The notes under the pieces are model-generated. The model ran no database searches and was not told the DNA's origin. It saw only the letters and a program-made list of their open reading frames with translations. Positions 33,694 to 44,260 of a stretch of DNA of 64,000 bases are shown here, one piece after another. Made by a program: the position numbers and the translations under genes. The stretch's first letter is position 1. The number at the start of each line of letters is the position of its first letter. This DNA comes from Falciphora oryzae (Eukaryota > Ascomycota > Sordariomycetes > Magnaporthales > Magnaporthaceae): assembly GCA_000733355.1 (NCBI GenBank), contig JNVV01000057.1, positions 186,001 through 250,000 on the forward strand. The letters are read 5' to 3'.

Positions 33694-36600
33694 ATGGCCA
33701 TCTTCTCAGGAGGCAAGAGCACGGCCATCAACTCGCCCCGCCACTTGACGCTCCGCCATGCCCGCAAGGCGGCCGAGGCGCAGCGGCGCGAGCTCAACCT
33801 TCCAGAGCCCGCCGAGACTGGGGCACTCCAGGTGATGAGCCTGCCGAGCTCGTCCAAGACCATGGCGTTTACCGTAGCCACCGCCGCCGACGAGGATGGT
33901 CCGGATCCGCTTGACAACGTCGAGCTCAAGCCCGGCGAGGAGAAGCTCAACTCTTTCTGGGCGCCCGGCCTGATCGCGGGCCGCGCGCACCGCATCAGAG
34001 TCCGCCAGGAAATCGATGCCAAGAATGGCGTCGGTGACAAGCCAAGCGAGAAGCTGCGGCTGACGGCCGAGCAAGACTTCTTTGTCGACGCGCCGCAGTT
34101 CTCGCTACCTGACGGAAGCGTGCACTCGGTGCATCCGCCGGCGGGCTACGCAGACGATGCTCGCGTGCTGCCGCACATCGTTCTCACGGACCCGCATCTG
34201 CCGTGGGAGCGCGATGGCAGCCCCCTGAGCGAGGGTGAAGGCGATCCAGACCCGCGCAACCGCGTGCCCTGGCTCATACTCGTGTCGTTCGAGCAGGACG
34301 AACTGCGGCTGCCCCCTGAGGATCTGGAAAGCATTTTCAAGACCACCAGCGCCGGCATTATTAAGCCCGTCAAGCAGTCGCCGACCATGACGGTTAACGC
34401 GAGCATCCAGGATCTGTGGGCGCTGGACGCAAGCGACGTCACGTCCCCTGTTACCCCTGATCTCGGACCAAAAACCATGAAAGACAGTCGCGGCGACTTT
34501 GTCTTCCTCAAACCAGACCTCTTTCGTGGCCTGTTCTCCAAGTTCGACCCCTCGGGCAAGCGGGTCGACTCCACGGCGCCCGACACGACAGCCTACCGCT
34601 TCATGTCACATGTGCGCAAGATCAACGGCTCTGGCATGGCGCTGGCCGGCGTTGAGGATACGGCCGTATTCTCCATCGTGATTGGCAGCCGTGCTGGCCC
34701 GCTCGACAAGGCGACTCCAACCGTCGTTTCGACCCATCTGCTCTCGATCGAGGGCGTCGAGGCCATGAAGCTGCCGGTCACTTCCAAGTACGTGGCCCTG
34801 TGTTCGCTGCACAGCTGGAACTACACGGTGCAGCCGCCCGGTATGCTCAATGTGCACGAGGGCTTCGTCGATCTTGGCCGCAAGCTCGACGTCCTCGGTC
34901 CGCCCCAGCGTATTCTGGACCACGTTCGTTCCAATACCGATGCGGCGTCAGCCAGAGTGGCGGCACGGCTGGCCGACGGATACTCGATGGTGCGATACCG
35001 GATGCAGACGGGCGAGATCACGGCGGCGCTCTTCCGAGGGCCCTTCACGCCGACGGTTGTGCCGCCGCTGACCCACCTGAACAAGTGCTCCAACTCGGGC
35101 ATCGACCTTCAGATCTTGGATAAAGAGGTCGGCCTGGTCGACATCTCGTATTCCGTGGCCTGGCAGGTTGGCCGAACTCTGGCCCTGGGCGACGAGGGCT
35201 TCACGGCCGCGCTTGGCCGCGTCCGCACCATGATCCAGGAGCCGGCCATGCGCGAGGCCAAGCGCGAGATCGTCAACAGCGACGGGACCAACGTCCTCAG
35301 TCGTGAGGAGCTGCTGGCGGACCTGGCCGGCATGGTGGACAACCTGTCCGCGGTCCACCTTGACAGTGGCGATGGTGACGGCACCGCTTTCGAGCCCGGC
35401 GGACCCAAGAAGCGCTGGTTCCGTCACCGCCTGACCCGTCGCGAGATCCCCGACCTCAGCTACACGTCAGCGGCAGTCAAGGAGAGGTATCCAGACACGG
35501 CTCTGGCCGCGGCGACGGCGCTGGCGGCCAGCACAGACGGCTCCGTCTTCAACGAGACCAACGACCCGGTGTCGACTGACTGGATGGTGGTGCTGTCGTG
35601 GCTGGTCGACCGCATGTATTTGGCCGGTGTGCCAGCGCACTACCTGATATCTGACCCGTCGCACCTCGAACCCGAATCACTGCGCTTCTTCTACATCGAT
35701 CCCAACTGGGTCGACGCGCTCCTGGACGGCGCTCTCAGTCTGGGCAACCACCTGGGCTTTGACCAGGACCGTGTAGCCATCAAAAAGGCCCTGAATCTTT
35801 ACGTCCAGAGCACCAACATCTCGCCCACCTCTCCTCAAATCCCGACGTATGGCTTCTATCTGCGCTCCGACCTCGTCACCATGTTCCCGGACCTGCGCGT
35901 CACTACTCTCCCACCCCGGCCGCCCCTAGTGCCAAACGGACCGCCAGACCGAGCGCCGCTCCTCCGACACGAGATCGTGGCCGATGGCGTCATGATGGGC
36001 CTGTTTGACCGGCTACCTGGCTCGCCCGAGTTCACCAGCCTCGTGTTCACGCAGCCGCCACACCAACAGCGCTTCGCCGCGGGCTTCCTGCTTGAGCAGA
36101 ACAATCTCGGCGTCGAGGTGAAGCGGCAGTACACCGTCGACCAGGCGACGCGGGAGACGGACGAGAACCGGCACGACACGCTCAAGGCTGTCTACTTTAC
36201 CCCCGATGCAAGCAGCGACAGCCCCCTGGTGTGGGGATCCGAGCCCGGCAAGACGGATCTGCGGCTGCTTCGGCCCGAGACGTATGCGCGGCTGCAGCTC
36301 GACACGCTCCTCCAGTCTATGCCCAAGCAGCCGACCAAAGCGGATGGCACGCCGGGCGATCCGTACTTTTCCGACGACGCGCCGACGTCAGCCCTTCTGG
36401 CCATGCAGCTCAACGACCCCAACTACAACCTGACGGTCAACTTTAAGACGCCCGAGGCCCGGGTTGCACTGACGGCCTTGTCCATGGGGCCGGGCGATGG
36501 CGATAACGCGCCGCGCACGCTGCTTCGGCTGGAGCCGCCGACTGTTGAGAGGGTGGGAGACGACAACGACGAAAACGATGACAACGAGGACGAGTCGAGT

Positions 36601-37374
36601 CCTTGGGACGGCTCCGACGACGAGACTGTCTACGAAAGGCACGAGAGCTACAAGGCTCCGAAGCACCTCCTCGCCAGCAATGCGCCGCACGTCGGCCTCC
36701 TGCCATCTGTCAAGCTAGCAAAAGACGACAGGGTCAAGGCACCTACACAGCAACCACCCGCGCTGCCCCTGGAGGCCATGGCTATGGCACCGGCGTCTCT
36801 CGCAGCTGAATCTGCCTCTTCCGTCGCGTCAGCAGCCAGCGGCCCCGCCTCGTCCCCAGTCTTCGACACGGTCATCAACAGCCGCGGCACCAACACCGTC
36901 GTCCTGCTGCGCACGCCGAATCTGACCCAGGACCTCGTCTTCAGCATCCGGGTGGCCAGCAACAAGGCGAGCCAATGGCGGCTGCGCGAGCTGTCCCTCC
37001 GGATCGAGCTGGGCGCGCCGGCTGCCACCAGGCAGGACCGCGCGTACCTGATGGAGCGCTACGACGGGCCCGGCCCCGCCATGCTGAGCAACCTGCGCTT
37101 CAACGTGCTGGCGTCGAACCCGACCATCAAGGGCACGCGCTACCTGCAGCTGCGCCTGCTGCCGCGGTCGAGCAAGGGGTGGATCGACATGTCGACTGTG
37201 ACCGACATGAGCTTCCTGTTATCGCTGGTCAAGGTGAATAACCTGCCCGAGCGGACAAGGCAGCTGACTGTCAAAAGCTGGGCCGACTACATCACAGAGC
37301 AGGGGATTATCACGACGGTGGACAATAACGACACGCTGGTTACGGTTGTGGATGGGGAATTCACCACTGCCTAG
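33694..37374 (+). CDS. giant protein of unknown function (PHLPWERD-type), single exon
   Basis: One uninterrupted ORF of 1,226 aa with a good start context (GTCAACATGG). Near residues 130-200 come the blocks VHSVHPPAGY, LPHIVLTDPHLPWERDGSP and VPWLILVSFEQDEL; their order looks like a conserved signature. The middle is mixed alpha/beta with no catalytic motif I know. Residues about 951-985 are strongly acidic (GDDNDENDDNEDESS), followed by an Ala/Ser-rich linker (about 1030-1055) and a beta-rich C-terminal domain. There is no signal peptide or membrane helix. It is one of three giants in the alternating cluster, and its stop lies only 24 bp from the stop of the convergent membrane-protein gene. 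Confidence 0.8.
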   Translation: MAIFSGGKSTAINSPRHLTLRHARKAAEAQRRELNLPEPAETGALQVMSLPSSSKTMAFTVATAADEDGPDPLDNVELKPGEEKLNSFWAPGLIAGRAHRIRVRQEIDAKNGVGDKPSEKLRLTAEQDFFVDAPQFSLPDGSVHSVHPPAGYADDARVLPHIVLTDPHLPWERDGSPLSEGEGDPDPRNRVPWLILVSFEQDELRLPPEDLESIFKTTSAGIIKPVKQSPTMTVNASIQDLWALDASDVTSPVTPDLGPKTMKDSRGDFVFLKPDLFRGLFSKFDPSGKRVDSTAPDTTAYRFMSHVRKINGSGMALAGVEDTAVFSIVIGSRAGPLDKATPTVVSTHLLSIEGVEAMKLPVTSKYVALCSLHSWNYTVQPPGMLNVHEGFVDLGRKLDVLGPPQRILDHVRSNTDAASARVAARLADGYSMVRYRMQTGEITAALFRGPFTPTVVPPLTHLNKCSNSGIDLQILDKEVGLVDISYSVAWQVGRTLALGDEGFTAALGRVRTMIQEPAMREAKREIVNSDGTNVLSREELLADLAGMVDNLSAVHLDSGDGDGTAFEPGGPKKRWFRHRLTRREIPDLSYTSAAVKERYPDTALAAATALAASTDGSVFNETNDPVSTDWMVVLSWLVDRMYLAGVPAHYLISDPSHLEPESLRFFYIDPNWVDALLDGALSLGNHLGFDQDRVAIKKALNLYVQSTNISPTSPQIPTYGFYLRSDLVTMFPDLRVTTLPPRPPLVPNGPPDRAPLLRHEIVADGVMMGLFDRLPGSPEFTSLVFTQPPHQQRFAAGFLLEQNNLGVEVKRQYTVDQATRETDENRHDTLKAVYFTPDASSDSPLVWGSEPGKTDLRLLRPETYARLQLDTLLQSMPKQPTKADGTPGDPYFSDDAPTSALLAMQLNDPNYNLTVNFKTPEARVALTALSMGPGDGDNAPRTLLRLEPPTVERVGDDNDENDDNEDESSPWDGSDDETVYERHESYKAPKHLLASNAPHVGLLPSVKLAKDDRVKAPTQQPPALPLEAMAMAPASLAAESASSVASAASGPASSPVFDTVINSRGTNTVVLLRTPNLTQDLVFSIRVASNKASQWRLRELSLRIELGAPAATRQDRAYLMERYDGPGPAMLSNLRFNVLASNPTIKGTRYLQLRLLPRSSKGWIDMSTVTDMSFLLSLVKVNNLPERTRQLTVKSWADYITEQGIITTVDNNDTLVTVVDGEFTTA

Positions 37375-37398
37375 TACTATTTGGAATGCATGCCACGC

Positions 37399-39354
37399 TC
37401 AAGCCCCTAACTTTCGACCAATATGCCCTTGACACCCTCTCTTCTTGCACTCCTCGACAGTGAACCCTGTGTGATCATCCGCCCGAGGAAAGCGGTCCTC
37501 GCAGCTCCATTTTTCGTCCAGCTGGTTCGCCTGTTCGAAAATGAGTCGGAAGAGCTGGGTCGCTGTCATGGCCTTGAACTGGATCATATTCTTGCTGCGC
37601 CGAAGCTTGTGGACGCCTACGCTGATCAGAGTCTCCAGGAGCAGCAGGAACACCAAAACCGCCGCCAGCGCTATCAGGCCGGTCAAGGAAAAGGCCTGAA
37701 CACCCGGGCTTGTGATGACAAAGTCGCCGGCCCCCTGGGCTGCCTGGCCGCTGCTGTCTTGGAGCATGTTTGGCCAGCCTGCGTTGGACTCGAACATGGT
37801 GGTGTCGATAAAAACGTTCTTAGTCGCCACGTAGCTGCCCAGGATCAGCCGCTCCATGTCGTTCGAGATGCTCGATGCGCCCGCGTCAATGACTCCGTTG
37901 GGGCTGGTGGTCCGGGATCTCAGCGCAGAGTCTCCGCTGGCGTTGCCAAGCTTGACAAGGAGCGGGACGCTGAGAGCAGCCTCCAGGACGTCAAGCAAAA
38001 CCCGTTCAATCTGGATTCCCTGTATCTTTTTAAGATCATAAACAGAATTGGCCGTTTTATCACCATAGGTCCAGGTATCCTTTTGCCAACAGGAAAGGAC
38101 TGGTCTTCTGCGTTTAATCCACAAGCTGGCCTGAAACGGTGCCTTGGGCGCAGCGCCTCGTGGTTCCGTTGCGTACCATGGATTTGAACTCATGGAAATG
38201 CTCGCCCGGTGCGCTGACCAGACGATGATTGCAAAAGACATGTTTCCGGTTTTCACATATTCAGAGCCCTTGGTGGAATCAGTCATGAAGCTAGCTTTGG
38301 GGGCGTTTGAGATGCTGATGTTGTCGATAGGGACTGAGAAGTTGACTTTGGTGTCCCACAGCGAATAGACGTCGGCCGCAGGCGCAAGCCTTTCTTCCAG
38401 AAACCAGCCGTATTCCGTCGTACAGGAACCATTGACTTGCAGGTTGATGATGGATCCTCGCTGAAGCCCAAAGTCAACCCCAGAAACGTTGTAGCTATAT
38501 GTTATCTGGTGCATGGGCTCGGTGCCGTTCCATGCCTTGAGAGCCGTGTTGGTCGACAACTGTATCTTGGGCCGGATCGTGGCACCCGCAGCCTCTACGC
38601 TACCCAGGGCCCGCATGACAGCTGGAGCTTTGAGGCCAAAGTTTCGGAGGGTTCCAGCAGGATCGGCATCCCCCCCGGATGGCACGGGATAATACACCGA
38701 GTCCGGGTCCGCTGGGGCGACGGTGCCGAGGACCACGAAGCCAGGCACGAGAACGCCCATTGCCTTGTCCACGCCGTACACGGTCAAGGCTATGAGAGTG
38801 AGCAGCAGGCCGTACGCGCAGTCAACCTTCCACGAGCTCCCCTTAAACGGGTACTTGGGGGCGGGCTTTTGGGGCTGGGACTGCTGGGACCCCGAATCTT
38901 GAGACTCGTTGGTTGATGGCAGGGGTTGAGTTGATTCTTGAGGCTGTGCCGCCTTTTTTTCCCGTGCCAGCGGCTTTTCTGGGGCTTCTTCTTTAGGTCC
39001 GCCGGCTGGGTCGCTTGCGTCTTGTCGGTGCTCTTTGGGTGGGGAGAAGAAGTGCCATGTGTAGGTTGTCATCTCTTTGAAGGCAGAAAAGGGATCGTTG
39101 CTGTTCCAAAGCGTAATGATGCCAGCATATCTCCGCCGAAAATGTTTGTTTTGAAAGAGTACTGTGAAGAAGATGAAGATGTTCCAAAGGAGCGTGAAAA
39201 TTAACCCCATAGCGACGGAGATAGCCGATGACACCCAAACACCCTCCCTGGCGCTGAAGGCGATGGCCCATCTCTCGCCATCTGGGGTGGGCATGTGGAA
39301 AGGGGTGAGCAGCATGAAAGAATGCTTAGCGGGAGGTACGTTGAGGTCCGACAT
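37399..39354 (-). CDS. membrane protein of unknown function, 651 aa
   Basis: The start is the ATG at 39354 (MSDLNVPPAKHS); the open frame before it starts only with GTG. Hydrophobic segments: about residues 40-70 (VSSAISVAMGLIFTLLWNIFIFFTVLF), about 180-215 (YGLLLTLIALTVYGVD, VLVPGFVVLGTVA) and about 560-590 (LTGLIALAAVLVFLLLLETLISVGV). Between the first two lies a Pro/Lys/Gln-rich linker. The large loop before the last helix carries many N-x-S/T sites (NVSG, NGSC, NFS, NMS), so it is probably outside the cell or luminal. No domain is recognised. It is tail-to-tail with the 1,226-aa gene and closes the alternating group; whether it belongs to the same system is inference. Confidence 0.75.
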   Translation of the reverse strand: MSDLNVPPAKHSFMLLTPFHMPTPDGERWAIAFSAREGVWVSSAISVAMGLIFTLLWNIFIFFTVLFQNKHFRRRYAGIITLWNSNDPFSAFKEMTTYTWHFFSPPKEHRQDASDPAGGPKEEAPEKPLAREKKAAQPQESTQPLPSTNESQDSGSQQSQPQKPAPKYPFKGSSWKVDCAYGLLLTLIALTVYGVDKAMGVLVPGFVVLGTVAPADPDSVYYPVPSGGDADPAGTLRNFGLKAPAVMRALGSVEAAGATIRPKIQLSTNTALKAWNGTEPMHQITYSYNVSGVDFGLQRGSIINLQVNGSCTTEYGWFLEERLAPAADVYSLWDTKVNFSVPIDNISISNAPKASFMTDSTKGSEYVKTGNMSFAIIVWSAHRASISMSSNPWYATEPRGAAPKAPFQASLWIKRRRPVLSCWQKDTWTYGDKTANSVYDLKKIQGIQIERVLLDVLEAALSVPLLVKLGNASGDSALRSRTTSPNGVIDAGASSISNDMERLILGSYVATKNVFIDTTMFESNAGWPNMLQDSSGQAAQGAGDFVITSPGVQAFSLTGLIALAAVLVFLLLLETLISVGVHKLRRSKNMIQFKAMTATQLFRLIFEQANQLDEKWSCEDRFPRADDHTGFTVEECKKRGCQGHIGRKLGA

Positions 39355-40828
39355 CTTGATAAGCCGGCGTGGCAGGGGGTTTCTAGCTGCTGTTAGATTT
39401 GGCCCAGACAACAGGTTTGACACCGTGCCTAGCCCGCCGGCTCCTATGCCTTATATGCTCGTGTCTGCTTCGACGACGGGAAGGCTTCACGCACGCAAAA
39501 ACACCCAAATTCGCCACACTCAGTTTGGGTGGGGTTGGGAGGCCATATGGGTGTTGTGGCGTTTTGGGCCCTCATCTAGCCCTACTTCCCACCCATCATG
39601 TGCCCAATCGTTGATGAGCGCCTCGGGCGGAAAGCAAAAAGTCCCCGCCCACCATGTGCCGGACATTTTCTATAGCAACTGGGCGGCTGTCAGCAGGCCG
39701 GAGTCGAAATGCAGTTTGCGGCCGGAGTCCTGTCCAGTTGGCAAAACACCGCACTCTGGCCGTGTTGGTTCTATGGACCTCTGAGTCGTCAGGACTAAGC
39801 GAGTCTAAGACTAGTTCCCAACCTGCAAAGCGTTCCTTTGAGGATGGGGCGTCGGGCTGCAGGCGCCATCAAGCCAGCTGTCCCCATCCCCGCACGCCCG
39901 GCGTGGCCTACCCAATAACAGCGTAGGAGACGTAGTCACGATGAACTGGAAGCACCAATGAGCTTATCGTCATCGTTTTTCGGGCTTCGTTTTTTTTCCC
40001 CCCAACTAGTCTCGCAGCACAGCGGCAAGCCACAATATGCGCCATGGGTCATCGGGCCGAGATACACATAATATCAAGCCCTTTGTGCACAATCGCTGCC
40101 CACTAGAGCTCGTTGGGCTTCCGAAGCCGGTGATGAGCAAAGTGATTGCTGCACTAACCGGCATTATCAACTGCATGGTGAAAAGTCTTTTGGGTATTCC
40201 AACTGCGCTGTTACGCATGGCCGGAGAACTCCTCAATACAAAGGCTCAATGCCTGATGTCCACCACCTCCCGTCCGGGACGCTACGTGGCGGGGTAGGCC
40301 GCCACGCTTGGCGAGCTAGGACAATTCATGACACTGTGCGCCTTTCGGCAAATGGAGAGACGCCAAAGAGCCGCATGTCTGCAGCTAGCAATGCGCCAAG
40401 CACATTGGGATAGCTTCAGCTCGGGCCCTCGCCGATCCCATCCACATACAGACCCCTCTTTGGGCCTGGGTGACGCGGTAAGAGCCTCATTGAGAAAGCC
40501 GCCCCCTGGTCTGGTAGAATGTGTTTAGGCCGCACCGGGCGAGCTGTCGCCGGGGCTCAGGCAGGCTGTCGTGGAGGCAGGCAAGCTGCGGCTTGGCATC
40601 CGGAGACGGACTTTCCACGCGGACACTCTTCTCCGATCACAACTTGATACCAGGGCATGGCTTCATATATAATCCCGCCGTCGTGAGTCGTCGTGGGGAT
40701 GAGAAAGCAGGCAGCAGGGCAGCATCAATCTGAGTGTTATAGCTTATAACAATAAGATAATTATCCTTCCCGTCGTCCACCTCGCCCCTACTACACTCCT
40801 CCAGCCGTGGTCTAGCTGTGCCGCCAAC
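39355..40828. other. intergenic, about 1.5 kb
   Basis: No ORF with motifs. A small perfect hairpin (TGGCGG...CCGCCA, about 40289-40307) and a TATATAA box at 40666 were seen. Confidence 0.5.
40666..40672 (+). promoter_or_regulatory. TATA box of the FAS1 gene
   Basis: TATATAA, 163 bp before the ATG at 40829. Confidence 0.45.
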
Positions 40829-41960
40829 ATGAGGACGCAGCATGTCCTAACCTTGGTCGCTTACTGCGCCTCCCTGGTCATCGCACAGTCGGATTCGTTA
40901 CTGCAGGCGCTTAACGATGGCGGGCTTACTGACTACGCCAATCTACTCCAAAGTGTTAACTCCCCTCTCCTGACCTCGGGCTCCAACCTCATCATCTACG
41001 GCACCATAAACGCCGCGTTCGACGACAACAACTCCACCATCAAGCGCCGCGATGACTCAGATGCGGCCACTGCGGCAATGCAGGCGTCGAACAGTGAAGC
41101 ACCGGCGAGCACAAAAAAGCGGGACAACAAAGGCCTCGGATGTGGTCCTGGGGTCTCGCGGGTGTCGTGGCTCAGCGACCCGCGGTGGGTGAACCTCGGG
41201 CCCGGGCGCAACCAGACCATTGTCGAGAAGCAGCTATCTTCGTCGGCAGGACCCGTCGTTATCGCCGGCTTCGGAGACGGCATCAGGGTGACGGGCGCAG
41301 ACATTCCTTTCAACCGTGGAGTGATTCGCCCCATCGCGGAGTGAGTCTTCATACCTCGTGGATGTGCACACCCTGTATCGAGACTGACAATGAAGTAGCT
41401 TCTTCAAGCTGCCCGGGACCGTGTCGGAGACCCTCCCGTTCGTGGGTGCCGAGAAGTTCAAGGCGGCTCTGGAAAAGGCTGGAATCCTCCCCGGCCTTGA
41501 CAACACAACCGCCATCACCGTCCTGGCCCCGAGCGACAGCGTCTTTGGCAAATCCGGCAACGTGACTGCCGCCCAGCTGAGACAGCACATCATCGTGGGC
41601 CGGGTGATCTACAGCACGCAGTTCCGCGATGGCCAGGTCCTCCCTACGCTGGGCGGCGGCTCTGTGACTGTCTCGGTGCAGGGCGGCATTATCAGCATTG
41701 GCGGGGCGCGGATCGTGGCGAGCGATGCCATCATCAAGAACGGTGTCATTCACACCATTGATAGGGTATGTGAACTGCAAATTCGCCCCAGGCAGGAGAG
41801 AGCTAACGGGATTTTGGAACAGGTTCTGGCTCCCGCGACACCCACCACTCCGGCGCCGTCGACTGTGCCTACTGCGGCCGGCGCCATGGTGAGGCCGCTG
41901 GCGTGGCAGCTGGTCACGGCTCTCGGTCTTGCGGCCGTTGTCGGACATGGAATTTGGTAA
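40829..41960 (+). CDS. secreted fasciclin (FAS1) domain protein, probably GPI-anchored
   Basis: Exons 40829-41340, 41399-41765 and 41823-41960, 338 aa; introns GTGAGT...AAGTAG and GTATGT...AACAG keep frame (IADFFKLPGTVSE, HTIDR-VLAPATP). Residues 1-19 are a signal peptide (MRTQHVLTLVAYCASLVIA). A degenerate first FAS1-like unit (SLLQALNDGGLTDYANLL) is followed by a KKR/RR-rich linker that could be cut by a Kex2-type protease. The second FAS1 domain keeps the H1 box (AITVLAPSDSVFGKSGNVT) and the closing IIKNGVIHTIDR. The C-terminus is a Thr/Pro/Ser linker and a hydrophobic tail (LVTALGLAAVVGHGIW), as in GPI-anchored surface proteins. FAS1 proteins work in adhesion. Confidence 0.88.
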
Positions 41961-42186
41961 TTAGAGAGTGGAGGACAGATATCTGACACTCTGACACAGT
42001 TGCGCGGTGGCTTGGGAGCGGAGAGCAGAGAAGGGCTGGAGTTCGTGACGTCTGGTGGAAATGTGGGCCAAGGCTTCGAGATGGACCTAATTTTGGGAGT
42101 TTAGATGCATTTAATGGTTTCCTTTCCACTGTCCTTTACGACTTTACGACTTAATATCAACTGTTTCGGCGCCGATTCCTGGTTAT

Positions 42187-44166
42187 TTACCCTTGCGATC
42201 GCGCCAGTCCTCCTTCACGAAGTCGGCGCAGCGCTCGGCGACCATGATGGTGGGCGCCATGGTGTGCACGCTGGGGATCTTTGGGAAGACGCTGGCGTCG
42301 GCGATGCGCAGGTTGGCGAACCCATGCACGCGCAGCCTTTGATCCACCACACCCTTGGCCGGGTCCTCGTCCATCCGACATGTGCAGGCGAAGTGGAGGG
42401 CCGTGACGCCGCTTAGACGCGCCCACTCGTCGATCTCGTTGTCCGTCACAGCGTGCCACTTGTCCGCCCCGTCCCCGACCGGCAGCAGGGCTGCGGCCTC
42501 GATTTTTCCGAGTTCGGATTCCTCCACCCCGGTCAGCGGCAGGTCCATGCCCGGGGCACCCAGCCGGGCGGTCGGGTGCGGCAGCAGGTGGGGGTTGACG
42601 CCAGGCGCGACGATAAGCGGACATGGGTGTGGGTAGCCGGAGCCGGCAAGCTCGTGGGCGGTACGCATGGAGAGGCGGACGGCGGTGCGCATGGCGGCTT
42701 AGTCACGCGGGTCCGACAGGAAGGGATACTCGACGTGCGGGTGGGCAGCCGGGTCGGTGGAGTGCAGGGTTACGGCGCCCGACGAAAAGGGCTGCACCAG
42801 CGTCGTGTGCAGCGCCAGCAGCGTGGGCCGGCCTGGCACGGCGGCGTGGGCACTGTTAATCGGGTTGATCATGACTTCGACGTCAGGCAGGTTGCGCGCC
42901 TGGCAGGCATCTAGGGTCGTTTTGCCGTCTGCGTCCTTGCTGGACACCACCATGTCGTCCTGTTCTACGGTCGAACTGCGGAAAAATACGGCGAAGTGTG
43001 TGCTGCCGGAAGCCGTGAGGCCCCGCCCGAACGGAAAATACAAGGCCATGTTCCAGAGGGCCTAGAAGACATTCTCCATCTGGTGGAGAGTCTCGCGTGA
43101 TGGCACCTTCATTTGCAGGGGGAACGCGAGATGGTCGTGCAGGTTCTGGCCCACGGCAGGGAGCTCATAGGCCAGCGGGATGCCATGCTCGGCGAGCTGC
43201 GCCTTGGGGCCGACGCCGCTGAGTAGAAGCAGCTGCGGCGACTTGGGAGCACCATTGCACACAATGACTTCTCTGCTGGCCTTGACATAAAAGTCCTTTT
43301 TGCCGCCGCCGTTGGCCGGGCGGAAATGCACGCCCTTGACCCGGCCCGCTGTGACGTCGAGCTCCAATCTGGAGGCAATAACGCCGGTGCAGACGGTGAG
43401 GCGGTCTTGGCGAGCCAGCGCGATGCCGCGGTTGAGGTACCCGGGTACGCTGTGCATCGCCTTTTGGACTCGTCGACGGAAATGTCGAGATGAAAGAACC
43501 CCTGAGCCGGCCCATCGGGGTCGTTGAGGTCATCATAGGAGGGAAGCCCGAGTTTGCGGTACACCTTGGGGAAGCTGCTTCTGTCAGTCATGCAGCCTGG
43601 GCGCTGGCGGAAAGGGGCGATCCATACTAGGCTGTGTGGTCGAAGCTGGGGTTGGCCTTGGTGACGGCAATTGGCCCCTCGGTCCGCGGTACGGCTTCCC
43701 CGGATGCGCGACCGCCCGCTCCATCCTGCTGAAGTAGGGGGCGACGCGGTCCCATGCCCAGTCGCGCAAACCGAAACTCTCTGCCCACTCGTCGTAGGCG
43801 CCTCTGAAGCCGCGGGTGACGAGCAGGGCGTTGAGGCGTGAGGTGCCGCCGATGGCGTCGGCGCTCAGCAGGCACATGCGCTTACCGTTTTTGGCGGCGC
43901 CCACCGGCTCGGCCACGCACGGCCTGCAGCGACTCGTCGAAGAAGTTTTGCGAGAAGAGCGGCACGCGCGACATCCACACGTTCTGGACCCGACCCTTCT
44001 CAAGCACCAGCACAGACGGCGGCGGGCCCGTCCCTGCGGGGTCGGTTAGGCGGGATGCGATGACACAGCCCGCGGTGCCGCCGCCGACGGTGATGTAGTC
44101 GAACGTCTGGCCATCGACGTCGTTGCCGGTGCGCTCGGGGTAGGGTGCCGAAAAGGGCCAGGGCAT
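42187..44166 (-). pseudogene. GMC oxidoreductase pseudogene
   Basis: Minus-strand pieces cover nearly the whole glucose-methanol-choline oxidoreductase family. They include the FAD-binding VGGGTAGCVIASRL (about 44085), IGGTSRLNALLVTRG, AREVIVCNGAPKSPQLLLLSGVG-type sequence (about 43275), the VGQNLHDH box, and the C-terminal DEWARLSGVTALHFACTCRM (catalytic His region) to NLRIADASVFP (about 42290). They need at least two frame changes (near 43925 and 43480) and reading through TAG codons (near 43630, 43064 and 42702) to join. One frame change falls directly in the stretch before the GGTSRLN box. It is therefore inactive. It probably once oxidised an alcohol in the same pathway as the P450s nearby. 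Confidence 0.8.
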
Positions 44167-44260
44167 TTTTGATGTGTTTCTTGGCAGCCTGCGGTATCTG
44201 GAATTTGTCGAGCACGGCGAAAAAGGGGCCCGGCAGCGGACGACACGACTTTATAAGCAA

